From NCBI GenBank assembly GCA_900549275.1, contig URNU01000005.1:1-18102 (forward strand): a DNA stretch of 18,102 nt, given 5' to 3'. The stretch comes from an uncultured Collinsella sp. (GTDB taxonomy: Bacteria; Actinomycetota; Coriobacteriia; Coriobacteriales; Coriobacteriaceae). Shown here one piece after another: positions 7,659 through 15,779 of this stretch. Both the position numbers and the translations under genes were made by a program. Under the pieces are notes generated by a model. That model searched no databases and was not told the DNA's origin. It saw only the letters and a program-made list of their open reading frames with translations. The stretch's first letter is position 1; every line of letters starts with the position of its first letter.

Positions 7659-9812
7659 CTATTGCACCTTTGTGGCAAACTCAAGATATTGGACGCGCTG
7701 TAGCTTGTCGATAGTTGATGTATAGGGGCTGTCTTCCGATTCGAGGTCATAACGCAGCCCGTCGGCGCCGAGATAGCCGGCGACGTTGACGGACGGTACG
7801 TCCGACCTTGTTGCAAGCAAGGCCTTTTGGTAGTCGGTGAGCGGGGCGCCGATCTTATTAAGGGTTATGGCTGCAATCTCGTTGGCTCCGACCGTATCGT
7901 AAACATTGAGTTCATTGTTGCCAGCGATTTCGTAGTTTGCCCAGACAAAATACGTTGATTGATGAATGCGGAAAGCGTGGCTCGTTGTGTCTTCCTGCGG
8001 ATACAGCTCGTCGTTAAGACTTGTTGCGATACTGGGCTGATGGTCGCCAAAAAAGACGAGAACGACCGGTCGGCCGATATTGCGGAGTTCGTTGATAAAA
8101 TACTCGAGATCTCGGTCGGATGCGTTGATGCAGGTCAGGTACGTATTGAGCATAGCATTGGTGTTCTCGCTGGCACCCTCGACCCAATAACTCGTAAGCT
8201 CTTCTGCGGGAACGGACCCGATTTCGTATCCGCCATGATTTTGCATTGTTACATCAAAGATGAACTGCGGGCTTTCGTCGGTTCTGAGCAGTTCAAGTAT
8301 TTTGTCGTAGGTGACGTAGTCGCATACACCGTTGTGGTAATAGGGCACGTCTCCAAAATCGTCGATTGAAAGAAATTCTCCAAAGCCGAGCTGCTGATAG
8401 ATTTTATCTCGGTGGTAGTTGACGGGATTTTGGGGGTGCATGGCGGTGGCGACGTACCCAAGCTCTTTAAGGTCTTTTGCCAGGCTATCAACATCGCTCA
8501 TCTGATAAAGCTGATAGGGGATTTTGCCGACTCCGACAAAGGCCGTTGTGGCCCCCGTTAAAAATTCGAATTCGGAGTTGGCCGTTCCACCCCCTGTGAC
8601 CGAGGCGAGCATGGTGCCGCGCACAAGTGTGTCGGGAAGGGAATTATAGAAGGTGGGGCCGAAGTATCCGGCAGCCTTGAGCTGTTCGAAGCACGATAGG
8701 TCGGTGAAACTCTCATTCATGACGGCAATGACCGTTGGTTTGATCTCTTTGAATTGGGCAACGGCCGCCGCGCGCTGCTCGCTCGAGCCATACGTGCTGT
8801 CGTAGGCAGCGGCGAGCTCCTGCTCGATGCTCTGCGCCTCATCGGGCGTATAGTCTTCGGGCTTCTCAATGGGCAACTCGTTGACCATTTCGGTGAACGA
8901 AGTGATAAAACCCTGAGACGCATACGTGGTGATGGGCTGCCAACGGTCAAATCCAAAATTCAGCGCCTGCTCCAAGTCGATGCTGGAAAAGCCCGAGAGC
9001 CCCACAACGGTCACTAGCAGAAAAGCGCAGAGGTTAGCGGCGATTGCGGGGAAGACATGGGTGGGCGTACAGAGCTTTCGCGGTCGGATAAGCGAAAGAA
9101 GCCCCAGGGAAATCTCCAGCAGGGCGAGAGAGGTTACGATTCCGGCGGTAAAGGTAAACTCGTATCCCTCGCTCACTTCCATTGCAGTGCCAAGGGCCAA
9201 GATATCGCTTGGCAGGATGGCTTCGCCTTTAAACGTTATGACGAAGTGCTCGGCAATGCCAAGGATGCAACAGACGACGGGCACGAGGGCCATGACGCCT
9301 CCATGACGCTGTCCCAGCAAATAAAGGGAGAGCAGAACCGTCGCGAGCAGCCCGACGGAAAACCCGAATGAGTTGGCGGGAATGCGATAGAACGTTTCGT
9401 TGCAGGCAATTTCGAGTGAAACGAACGAGAGCGCTGAAACAGCGGCGATGACAAGGATGTCACGGCAAATACAGGCAACTGTTCCCGTCGCAAGATCGGT
9501 TTGGTCGATAAGTCCCGAAACCAAGGGCTCGACAAGAAGTATGACGGCGGCGGCACCGAGCGCCGAATAAGAAAGGACCCATAGGGAGCTGTCCTCATTT
9601 ACGAGCAATTGATTCGTAATCCATGCAGCTACAATGCCGAGCGGGATGAGGAGCGTCGCGCACCAAAAGACGCGGGCAATGGGCGGCTTTTCATTGTGTT
9701 TGATTGAAAAATACACGCGCACGACGACGGTGGCCACGATAAGGACGGCGATGAATATGGGCAGATTGGCCATGTCGCTCGAAGTGATTTCAAGGGGGAT
9801 ATCTTCGGTCAT
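7659..9812 (-). CDS. LtaS-like membrane sulfatase / phosphoglycerol transferase
   Basis: Encodes 717 residues: seven to eight predicted membrane segments in the first 275 residues (about 17-37, 49-71, 76-98, 115-133, 147-167, 172-193, 222-243, 252-273), a linker, and a C-terminal extracytoplasmic sulfatase-fold domain from about residue 357. Active-site positions seen in LtaS-type enzymes are present: Glu367 in MNESFTD, the likely threonine nucleophile Thr410 in GGGTANSEFEF, His526 in QNHGGYE and Asp590-His591 in FFGDHQP. Such enzymes transfer glycerol-phosphate from phosphatidylglycerol to lipoteichoic acid or other glycans, so the probable role is polyanion or glycolipid decoration outside the membrane. 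Which polymer is made cannot be told. The ATG at 9812 has AGAGGAA (9824-9818) just upstream; a frame open to 9965 is less likely because it has no ribosome binding site and would overlap the uvrA control region. It is a single-gene unit divergent from uvrA. Confidence 0.87.
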   Translation of the reverse strand: MTEDIPLEITSSDMANLPIFIAVLIVATVVVRVYFSIKHNEKPPIARVFWCATLLIPLGIVAAWITNQLLVNEDSSLWVLSYSALGAAAVILLVEPLVSGLIDQTDLATGTVACICRDILVIAAVSALSFVSLEIACNETFYRIPANSFGFSVGLLATVLLSLYLLGQRHGGVMALVPVVCCILGIAEHFVITFKGEAILPSDILALGTAMEVSEGYEFTFTAGIVTSLALLEISLGLLSLIRPRKLCTPTHVFPAIAANLCAFLLVTVVGLSGFSSIDLEQALNFGFDRWQPITTYASQGFITSFTEMVNELPIEKPEDYTPDEAQSIEQELAAAYDSTYGSSEQRAAAVAQFKEIKPTVIAVMNESFTDLSCFEQLKAAGYFGPTFYNSLPDTLVRGTMLASVTGGGTANSEFEFLTGATTAFVGVGKIPYQLYQMSDVDSLAKDLKELGYVATAMHPQNPVNYHRDKIYQQLGFGEFLSIDDFGDVPYYHNGVCDYVTYDKILELLRTDESPQFIFDVTMQNHGGYEIGSVPAEELTSYWVEGASENTNAMLNTYLTCINASDRDLEYFINELRNIGRPVVLVFFGDHQPSIATSLNDELYPQEDTTSHAFRIHQSTYFVWANYEIAGNNELNVYDTVGANEIAAITLNKIGAPLTDYQKALLATRSDVPSVNVAGYLGADGLRYDLESEDSPYTSTIDKLQRVQYLEFATKVQ

Positions 9813-9824
9813 GGACGTTCCTCT

Positions 9825-9862
9825 GTTACAGCAAATTAAGTTCAGTATTAGATTACTGTAAC
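9825..9862. repeat. Inverted repeat GTTACAG / CTGTAAC upstream of the sulfatase gene
   Basis: GTTACAG at 9825-9831 and CTGTAAC at 9856-9862 form a perfect 7-bp inverted repeat whose centres are 31 bp apart, about three helical turns. Each half is part of a small local palindrome (CTGTTACAG; TTACTGTAA). It touches the ribosome binding site of the sulfatase gene, so it may be an operator, but no regulator is in the window. Confidence 0.35.
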
Positions 9863-9930
9863 CTTTCCACGGCATTTCGAGAAACAAAGCACCCGACACG
9901 CAAAGCAAAAGGTCTGCGAATCTTGTATTA

Positions 9931-9944
9931 CGAACATCTGTGCG
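9931..9944. promoter_or_regulatory. Candidate LexA (SOS) box upstream of uvrA
   Basis: CGAAC-ATCT-GTGCG matches the Gram-positive/actinobacterial LexA core CGAAC-N4-GTTCG at all but one of its ten defined positions. It lies 62 bp before the uvrA start, just upstream of a possible -35 (TTGAGT, 9947-9952). This is the expected place and gene for SOS control. Confidence 0.6.
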
Positions 9945-10005
9945 CGTTGAGTGCGTTAAACTCATCGACAGTGTGATTTGAGGTTATAGGAGGCAAGGAG
10001 CTTCC

Positions 10006-12882
10006 ATGTCTGATTCTTCTATCGTTATTCGCGGCGCTCGTGAGCACAACCTCCGTGATATCGATGTTTCCATTCCGCGCGACCAACTCGTGGTCATTAC
10101 CGGTCTTTCTGGCTCGGGCAAGAGTTCGCTGGCATTTGACACTATCTATGCCGAGGGCCAGCGTCGATACGTCGAGAGCCTTTCGAGCTATGCACGCCAG
10201 TTCTTGGGCCAGATGGACAAACCCGACTTGGATTCAATCGACGGCCTTTCGCCGGCGGTGTCGATCGACCAAAAGACGACGTCTAAAAACCCTCGCTCGA
10301 CGGTTGGCACCGTAACCGAGATTTATGACTATCTGCGCCTGCTGTTCGCCCGTGTGGGCACCCCACACTGTCCCGAATGCGGCCGCGTCATTGAGCGCCA
10401 GACGACCGACCAGGTTGCCGACAAGGTCCTGGCGGCGGGGGAGGGTCGTCGTGCGTTTGTGCTGGCGCCGGTGGTGCGCGGACGCAAAGGCGAGTACGCA
10501 AAATTGTTCGAGGATCTTCGGGCTGAGGGCTTTAGCCGTGTGCGCGTTGACGGTGAAGTGCGCTCGCTCGACGACCCTATCGATCTGGACAAAAAGTTCA
10601 AGCACGATATCGAGGTCGTAGTCGACCGCATCGTGATTCGAGAAAACTCTCTGGGCCGCATCGCCGAGTCTGTTGAACAGGCGACCGCCTTGGCGCACGG
10701 TAATGTGAACGTATACATGCTGCCCGATCGCGATGCTCCCGAGGGAACCGAGGGCGAGCTGCTGGAATATTCGTTGGCTCTGGCGTGCCCGGAGCACGGG
10801 CACTCCATCGACGACCTACAGCCCCGCGACTTTTCGTTCAACGCGCCCTATGGTGCGTGTCCCGAGTGCGATGGTCTGGGCTTTAAGAAAACGGTCGATG
10901 CCGAGGCACTGATTGAGGACCCGTCGAAGTCGATTGCCGATGGGGTCTTTGGAAGTCTGTTCGGCAATTCAAACTACTACCCCCAGATCTTCGCCGCGGT
11001 CTGCAAGCACTTTAAGGTGAGCGCGGATACACCGTGGGAAGACCTGCCTCCGCGGGTGCGCCGTGCGTTTTTGGATGGCATGGGCGACAAGAAGATTTCG
11101 GTGGACTATCAAAAGCTCGACGGTCGTCGCAGCCAGTGGGACACCAAGTTTTCGGGCGTGCGCAATATCCTGTACGAGCGCTATACCGAGACGACCAACG
11201 AGAATACTAAGGCGCGCCTGGAGAAGTACATTCGCGAGGAGCCGTGCTCGAGCTGCCATGGCGCTCGCCTGCGCCCCGAGATGCTCGCCGTCACCGTGGG
11301 CGGCAAGTCCATTTATGAGGTTTGCTGCCTATCGTGCCGCGAATCGCTCGAGTTTTTTGAGGGCCTTGAGCTCACCGAGCGTCAACAATTTATCGGCGGT
11401 CGTATCGTCAAGGAAATCTTGGAACGCTTGCGTTTTCTGGTTGACGTCGGCCTTGATTATCTGACGCTCAATCGTGCTTCGGCGACGCTTTCCGGCGGTG
11501 AGGCGCAGCGCATTCGTCTGGCTACGCAGATCGGTGCTGGCCTCATGGGCGTTCTTTATATTCTGGATGAGCCTTCGATTGGCCTTCACCAGCGTGATAA
11601 CGAGCGCCTGATTAAGACGCTCGAGCGCTTGCGCGACATCGGTAATACCGTTATCGTCGTCGAGCACGACGAAGATACAATTCGCGCTGCCGACTACGTG
11701 ATCGATATGGGTCCCGGTGCGGGCGTTAACGGCGGACACGTGGTCGCCGCGGGAACGCCTGCCGATATCATGGCGTGTCCCGATTCCATGACGGGTGCTT
11801 ATTTGACCGGCAAGCGGATGATCCGCGTGCCCGATGAACGCCGCAACCCCGGACGTGGCTGTCTTAAGATTACGGGCGCATGTGCCAACAACCTCAAAAA
11901 CGTTACCGCCAAGATTGAGTTCGGTACACTCACAGTCGTTACCGGTGTTTCGGGATCGGGCAAGAGCTCCCTGGTCACCGATACGATTGCGCCCGCGCTT
12001 ACGAATGCCATCCATCGTTCGACGCGTCCCGTGGGACCGTACAAGAAGATTGAGGGTATCGAGTGCATCGATAAGGTAATCGATATCGACCAGTCACCGA
12101 TCGGCCGTACGCCGCGCTCGAATCCCGCTACCTATATTGGTTTGTGGGACGACCTGCGTGCGCTGTTTGCGAGCACGCCGGAGTCGAAGGCGCGTGGCTA
12201 CTCGCCGGGACGCTTCTCCTTTAATGTGAGCGGCGGACGCTGCGAGGCGTGCAAGGGTGACGGCCAGATCAAGATCGAGATGCACTTTCTTCCCGATATT
12301 TATGTTCCCTGCGAGGTTTGCGGCGGCAAGCGCTATAACCGCGAGACGCTCGAGGTTACCTATCGTGGCAAGACTATCTCGGACGTACTCGACATGAGCG
12401 TGGCCGAGGCGCTGGCTTTCTTTGGGAATATTCCGCAGATCAAGCGAAAGCTGCAGACCCTGTATGACGTGGGCCTGGGCTACGTGAGCTTGGGCCAGCC
12501 CGCCACGACGCTCTCGGGCGGTGAGGCGCAGCGCGTAAAGCTCGCCAAGGAGCTTCATCGTCGTCAGACGGGTAAGACGTTCTATATTTTGGATGAGCCT
12601 ACGACCGGTCTTCATTTTGAGGACGTTCGCCAATTGCTAGATGTGCTTCAGCGTCTAGTCGATGCGGGCAATACGGTGCTGGTAATCGAACACAACCTCG
12701 ATGTCATCAAGGTCGCCGACCGCCTGATCGATATGGGTCCCGAGGGTGGCAACGGTGGCGGAACTGTCGTGGTCTCGGGTACGCCAGAGCAGGTTGCGGC
12801 ATGCCCGCAGAGCTATACCGGCAAGTTCTTGGCGCCGTTGCTCAAACGCGATAAGGAGCGTCAAGCACAACTTGATGCCTAA
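10006..12882 (+). CDS. uvrA: Excinuclease ABC subunit A
   Basis: Encodes a 958-residue UvrA, the dimeric ABC-type ATPase that finds bulky DNA damage and loads UvrB. Both nucleotide-binding modules are complete. The first has Walker A GLSGSGKSS (33-41), signature LSGGEAQRIRLA (about 495-506) and Walker B LYILDEPSIGLH. The second has Walker A GVSGSGKSS (about 647-655), signature LSGGEAQRVKLA (about 836) and FYILDEPTTGLH. Zinc-module cysteines are visible as CPEC (122-125), the GACPECDGLG and PCSSCHGARL pairs, and RCEACKGDG...PCEVCGG around 745-775. The length is typical. ATG 10006 has AAGGAG 5 nt upstream. The gene is transcribed alone, divergent from the LtaS-like gene, with a LexA-type box in front and a terminator behind. 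It lies 6.4 kb from uvrB and 2.9 kb from uvrC. Confidence 0.98.
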   Translation: MSDSSIVIRGAREHNLRDIDVSIPRDQLVVITGLSGSGKSSLAFDTIYAEGQRRYVESLSSYARQFLGQMDKPDLDSIDGLSPAVSIDQKTTSKNPRSTVGTVTEIYDYLRLLFARVGTPHCPECGRVIERQTTDQVADKVLAAGEGRRAFVLAPVVRGRKGEYAKLFEDLRAEGFSRVRVDGEVRSLDDPIDLDKKFKHDIEVVVDRIVIRENSLGRIAESVEQATALAHGNVNVYMLPDRDAPEGTEGELLEYSLALACPEHGHSIDDLQPRDFSFNAPYGACPECDGLGFKKTVDAEALIEDPSKSIADGVFGSLFGNSNYYPQIFAAVCKHFKVSADTPWEDLPPRVRRAFLDGMGDKKISVDYQKLDGRRSQWDTKFSGVRNILYERYTETTNENTKARLEKYIREEPCSSCHGARLRPEMLAVTVGGKSIYEVCCLSCRESLEFFEGLELTERQQFIGGRIVKEILERLRFLVDVGLDYLTLNRASATLSGGEAQRIRLATQIGAGLMGVLYILDEPSIGLHQRDNERLIKTLERLRDIGNTVIVVEHDEDTIRAADYVIDMGPGAGVNGGHVVAAGTPADIMACPDSMTGAYLTGKRMIRVPDERRNPGRGCLKITGACANNLKNVTAKIEFGTLTVVTGVSGSGKSSLVTDTIAPALTNAIHRSTRPVGPYKKIEGIECIDKVIDIDQSPIGRTPRSNPATYIGLWDDLRALFASTPESKARGYSPGRFSFNVSGGRCEACKGDGQIKIEMHFLPDIYVPCEVCGGKRYNRETLEVTYRGKTISDVLDMSVAEALAFFGNIPQIKRKLQTLYDVGLGYVSLGQPATTLSGGEAQRVKLAKELHRRQTGKTFYILDEPTTGLHFEDVRQLLDVLQRLVDAGNTVLVIEHNLDVIKVADRLIDMGPEGGNGGGTVVVSGTPEQVAACPQSYTGKFLAPLLKRDKERQAQLDA

Positions 12883-12904
12883 TACATAGGTGTTTTTGAA
12901 ACAT

Positions 12905-12944
12905 GAGCGCCGCCGGTTCCTTGCGATTCGGTGGCGCTCTCTTT
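12905..12944 (+). terminator. Intrinsic terminator after uvrA
   Basis: GAGCGCCGCCG (12905-12915) pairs with CGGTGGCGCTC (12929-12939), 11 bp with one G-T wobble and a 13-nt loop, followed by TCTCTTT. It separates uvrA from the ybaK-murJ-uvrC operon. Confidence 0.75.
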
Positions 12945-12956
12945 GTCGAGATAGCG

Positions 12957-12981
12957 TATGTCGCGCAAATGGACATATACT
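12957..12981 (+). promoter_or_regulatory. Candidate ybaK operon -10 box with inverted repeat
   Basis: TATACT at 12976-12981 is a candidate -10 box, without a good -35 at the proper distance. It overlaps the right arm of a perfect inverted repeat, TATGTC (12957-12962) and GACATA (12972-12977), 9 nt apart. A protein bound there would block the promoter. A second TATATG stretch at 12998-13003 is a weaker alternative. Confidence 0.35.
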
Positions 12982-13019
12982 TAAAAAATTGCGTTCGTAT
13001 ATGAGGGAAAGGATATGCC

Positions 13020-13520
13020 ATGCCGAAGGCCGCGAAGACGCCAAAGACCAACGCCATACGTGAGTTGGAAAGCGCCGGCATCCCCTATGTTCTCCATACG
13101 TACGAAGACGATGGCGATGAATCAGCGGGCCTTGGCGTTGCGATTTCCGAACAGCTTGGTGAGGAGCCCGGCCAGGGATTCAAAACTCTGGTCTGTGTCA
13201 CGCCGTCAAACGATCACGTTGTGTGCTGCATTCCCGTTGCCGATGAACTTGACTTGAAAGCTGCCGCGCGCGCCGCAGGGGAGAAATCTCTCACCATGAT
13301 GCACGTGAAGGATTTGCTTGCCGCGACTGGCTATGTGCGCGGTGGCTGTAGTCCTGTCGGTATGAAAAAGCGCTATCGGACGCTGATTGATGAGACATGT
13401 GCCCTTTGGGATACCATTTTTATCTCGGGAGGCAAGCGCGGCTACCAGCTTGAGGTTGCACCCGACGACTTAGTTGCATTTTGCGGGGCCACGGTCGCCC
13501 CGATTACGAGAGAGGGCTGA
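13020..13520 (+). CDS. ybaK: Cys-tRNA(Pro)/Cys-tRNA(Cys) deacylase, YbaK/EbsC family
   Basis: Encodes a 166-residue protein of the YbaK family of trans-editing enzymes, which hydrolyse mischarged Cys-tRNA(Pro) made by prolyl-tRNA synthetase. It shows the family pattern TNAIRELESAGIPY (10-23), FKTLVCV with the conserved lysine (Lys55), the PVADELDLKAAARAAG strand-helix, GYVRGGCSPVGMKK (104-117) and the ISGGKRGYQLEVAPDDL end. The length is normal (about 155-170). ATG 13020 has AAAGGA 6 nt upstream. An ATG at 13015 is in another frame and leads to a short nonsense product. The gene starts the ybaK-murJ-uvrC group, with murJ beginning 3 nt after its stop codon. Co-transcription with murJ does not by itself point to a shared pathway. 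Confidence 0.92.
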   Translation: MPKAAKTPKTNAIRELESAGIPYVLHTYEDDGDESAGLGVAISEQLGEEPGQGFKTLVCVTPSNDHVVCCIPVADELDLKAAARAAGEKSLTMMHVKDLLAATGYVRGGCSPVGMKKRYRTLIDETCALWDTIFISGGKRGYQLEVAPDDLVAFCGATVAPITREG

Positions 13521-13523
13521 GCG

Positions 13524-15773
13524 ATGCCGCAGGAAGAATTAAAGCGCGGGGCTCATTTTGCAAAGGGGCCGACCCCCTCGGCGTCTTCGTCTGAGCTGGC
13601 TTCGGTCGAACATGAGATTCGTAAAGCTTGGTCGGCTGCCGCCGATCCGGGTGAGACAGCGGTGTATTTGCGTGCCGCCGGTGCCGGTCCGGTGCCTTTT
13701 CGTTCGCCCCTTTCTTCGACTCGACCCGACGAGACGACAGTGTTTTTGGCCGCTGCTCGTACAGGCGTGGATCGGACGTCCAGCACTTTGGATACGCCTC
13801 ATGCCCCGCGTCCCGATGAGACTGCGGTGTTTTTGATGGCCGCACAAGGGAAAAGTTCGCATCAGGGCGCGGCCGCCGTTAGCCCCGCAACGCAGGATGC
13901 TCCCGATGACGGCGAACCGTTGCTTTCCGATGATGAATGGTCTCCGCTCGGTTCAGCTGATCTTGTCGAAGGCGTGACGGTCGACGACGATGACGATTGG
14001 GATCCCTTGTCGTTTTCTGGTCGAGGTGTTGCCGCACAGGAAGTCGATACGGTGTTTGGGGATTATGCCGCGTCTGGCGACAATGCGATCTCAGTCGATG
14101 ATCCCTTTGCGGCGGATGGCCCTCTTTCCTCTGAGGATGAGATTGAGCCGCAGTCCGAGTCTCGCATGGGATCTCAGAACGACGTGGACGATATGGGCTC
14201 GTCCGACTATTCCACGGTGGGTCGGTCTGCCGGCCTTATGACCGTGCTGACCATTGTGTCGCGTGTCACCGGTTTCATCCGCACTTGGGCTATGGCTGCC
14301 GCCATCGGCATGTCACTGCTCTCGTCTTCCTATCAGGTCGCTAACAACCTGCCCAATATGCTCTACGAACTCGTGATGGGCGGCATGCTCGTGACGGCGT
14401 TTTTGCCCGTGTACATGGGCGTGAGGCGTGAACAGGGCCGCGAAGCCTCAAATGAATATGTGGGCAACCTGCTTGGCATCCTGCTCTTGCTGCTGGGCGG
14501 CATTTCGGTGCTGGGTACCGTGTTCGCTCCGGGCTTTATTTGGACGCAATCGTTCCTTTCGGGTGACGGCGGCAGCATGGATACCGCTGCGTTCATGTTC
14601 CGTTTCTTTGCCATCCAGATATTGTTTTATGGTCTGGGCTCGGTGTTCTCGGGTGTTCTCAACGCGCATCGCGATTACTTTTGGTCGACGTTCGCCCCCG
14701 TTTTGAACAACGTGATCGTTATCGCCAGCTTTATTGGTTTTGCGCCCGTGTCCGCGCAATTTGGCGAGCATGCAGGCATCATCTTGATCTCGGCTGGCAC
14801 GACCCTCGGCGTCTTTGTCCAGATGGCCTGCCAGATTCCCGCGCTTGGCAAGTACGGCGTGCATCCCCATATCCATATCGACTTTAAGGATTCTGCGCTT
14901 CGTCAGACGATTGCGCTCGGTATCCCGACGCTGCTCGCCACGGTGTGCACGTTTGTCCAGACCTCCATTATCAATGCCGCCGCGCTGGTGGTGCAGCCCG
15001 AGACCGGACCTTCTGTCATTGCTTACGCGCGCCTGTGGTATACCCTGCCTTATGCTCTAATCGCCGTCTCGCTCTCGACGGCGCTCTATACCGAGCTTTC
15101 GCATGATGCTCAGGAGCAAGACTACGATAGCGTTCGCAGCGGCATCTCGAACGGCGTTGCTCAGATTCTCTTCTTCCTGATTCCATTTGCGCTGTATTTG
15201 ATCGTCTTCGCCCGCCCGCTCAATATGATCTACTGCACTGGCAAGTTCGATGAGTCTGGTGTTGCGTTGGTGTCGGAGTTCCTTATTTACCAGGCTCATT
15301 CGTTGCCACTTTACGGAGCGGTTGTGCTTATGCAGAAGAGCTTCTCGGCCTTGCTCGATATGAAGCCCTTCGGTCGTTATTGTCTTTACTCCACCATCGG
15401 ACAGGTCGGCTCGGTGCTGTTGTTTGGCGTGGTGCTTGGCTACGGCATGCCTGCGATCGCACTTTCGTATGTTGTTGACTACGTGATTTTGGTTGGCTGC
15501 TCGCTGTGGTGGCTGCGCCGTCGCCTGCATGGCCTTCAGGTCAAATCTATTCTGCATGGCGGCTTCTTTGGCCTTTTGCTTGGAGGCCTGGGTGCGGCTG
15601 CGGGTGCCGGTGTCATGTGGGCGCTTGAGCACTTTTTCGGCGCGCTCGGCGGCTCGATTCTGATTACCTTGGGCTATGTTTGCGTTGCGGGCATCGTCTC
15701 GCTCGCCGTCACCTTTGGCCTGGCCATCGCCTTTAAGGTGCCCGAGGTCTCCTCGTTGCTTCGCCGCAAGTAG
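13524..15773 (+). CDS. murJ: Lipid II flippase MurJ with a long acidic N-terminal extension
   Basis: Encodes 749 residues. Residues about 232-749 are a MurJ/MviN membrane protein of the MOP superfamily that flips lipid II across the membrane for peptidoglycan synthesis. The family start (GLMTVLTIVSRVTGFIRTWAM, about 237-257) and the NLPNMLYELVMGGMLVTAFLPVY segment (275-297) are clear, and many further hydrophobic helices follow, enough for about 14. The first roughly 230 residues are an added hydrophilic, acidic, low-complexity region predicted to lie in the cytosol. It has three copies of P-x-E-T-x-V-[FY]-L-x-A-A (42-52, 68-78, 97-107) and two DD-x-W-x-PL motifs (136-142, 156-162). Mycobacterial MurJ carries a C-terminal pseudokinase bound by an FHA protein; this one lacks it. 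The start ATG is 3 nt after ybaK, with GAGGG about 7 nt upstream. uvrC starts 6 nt after the stop. Confidence 0.93.
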   Translation: MPQEELKRGAHFAKGPTPSASSSELASVEHEIRKAWSAAADPGETAVYLRAAGAGPVPFRSPLSSTRPDETTVFLAAARTGVDRTSSTLDTPHAPRPDETAVFLMAAQGKSSHQGAAAVSPATQDAPDDGEPLLSDDEWSPLGSADLVEGVTVDDDDDWDPLSFSGRGVAAQEVDTVFGDYAASGDNAISVDDPFAADGPLSSEDEIEPQSESRMGSQNDVDDMGSSDYSTVGRSAGLMTVLTIVSRVTGFIRTWAMAAAIGMSLLSSSYQVANNLPNMLYELVMGGMLVTAFLPVYMGVRREQGREASNEYVGNLLGILLLLLGGISVLGTVFAPGFIWTQSFLSGDGGSMDTAAFMFRFFAIQILFYGLGSVFSGVLNAHRDYFWSTFAPVLNNVIVIASFIGFAPVSAQFGEHAGIILISAGTTLGVFVQMACQIPALGKYGVHPHIHIDFKDSALRQTIALGIPTLLATVCTFVQTSIINAAALVVQPETGPSVIAYARLWYTLPYALIAVSLSTALYTELSHDAQEQDYDSVRSGISNGVAQILFFLIPFALYLIVFARPLNMIYCTGKFDESGVALVSEFLIYQAHSLPLYGAVVLMQKSFSALLDMKPFGRYCLYSTIGQVGSVLLFGVVLGYGMPAIALSYVVDYVILVGCSLWWLRRRLHGLQVKSILHGGFFGLLLGGLGAAAGAGVMWALEHFFGALGGSILITLGYVCVAGIVSLAVTFGLAIAFKVPEVSSLLRRK
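13647..13844 (+). repeat. Three ETxVFL repeats in the MurJ N-terminus
   Basis: Codons for PGETAVYLRAA, PDETTVFLAAA and PDETAVFLMAA lie at MurJ residues 42-52, 68-78 and 97-107, with 26- and 29-residue periods. DNA similarity between copies (GAGAC-n-n-CGGTGT or AGTGT) shows recent or constrained duplication. The conserved threonines are Thr45, Thr71 (followed by Thr72) and Thr100. Confidence 0.85.
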
Positions 15774-15779
15774 GCAAAC

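Noticed and set aside
9813..9965. Start of the LtaS-like protein at 9965
   Set aside because: It would run through the uvrA LexA-box region without a ribosome binding site. ATG 9812 has AGAGGAA upstream and a normal N-terminus before the first membrane helix.
13015..13257. Small open frame starting at the ATG at 13015
   Set aside because: It is out of frame with the clear YbaK reading frame and encodes an unrecognisable Arg/Pro-rich product.
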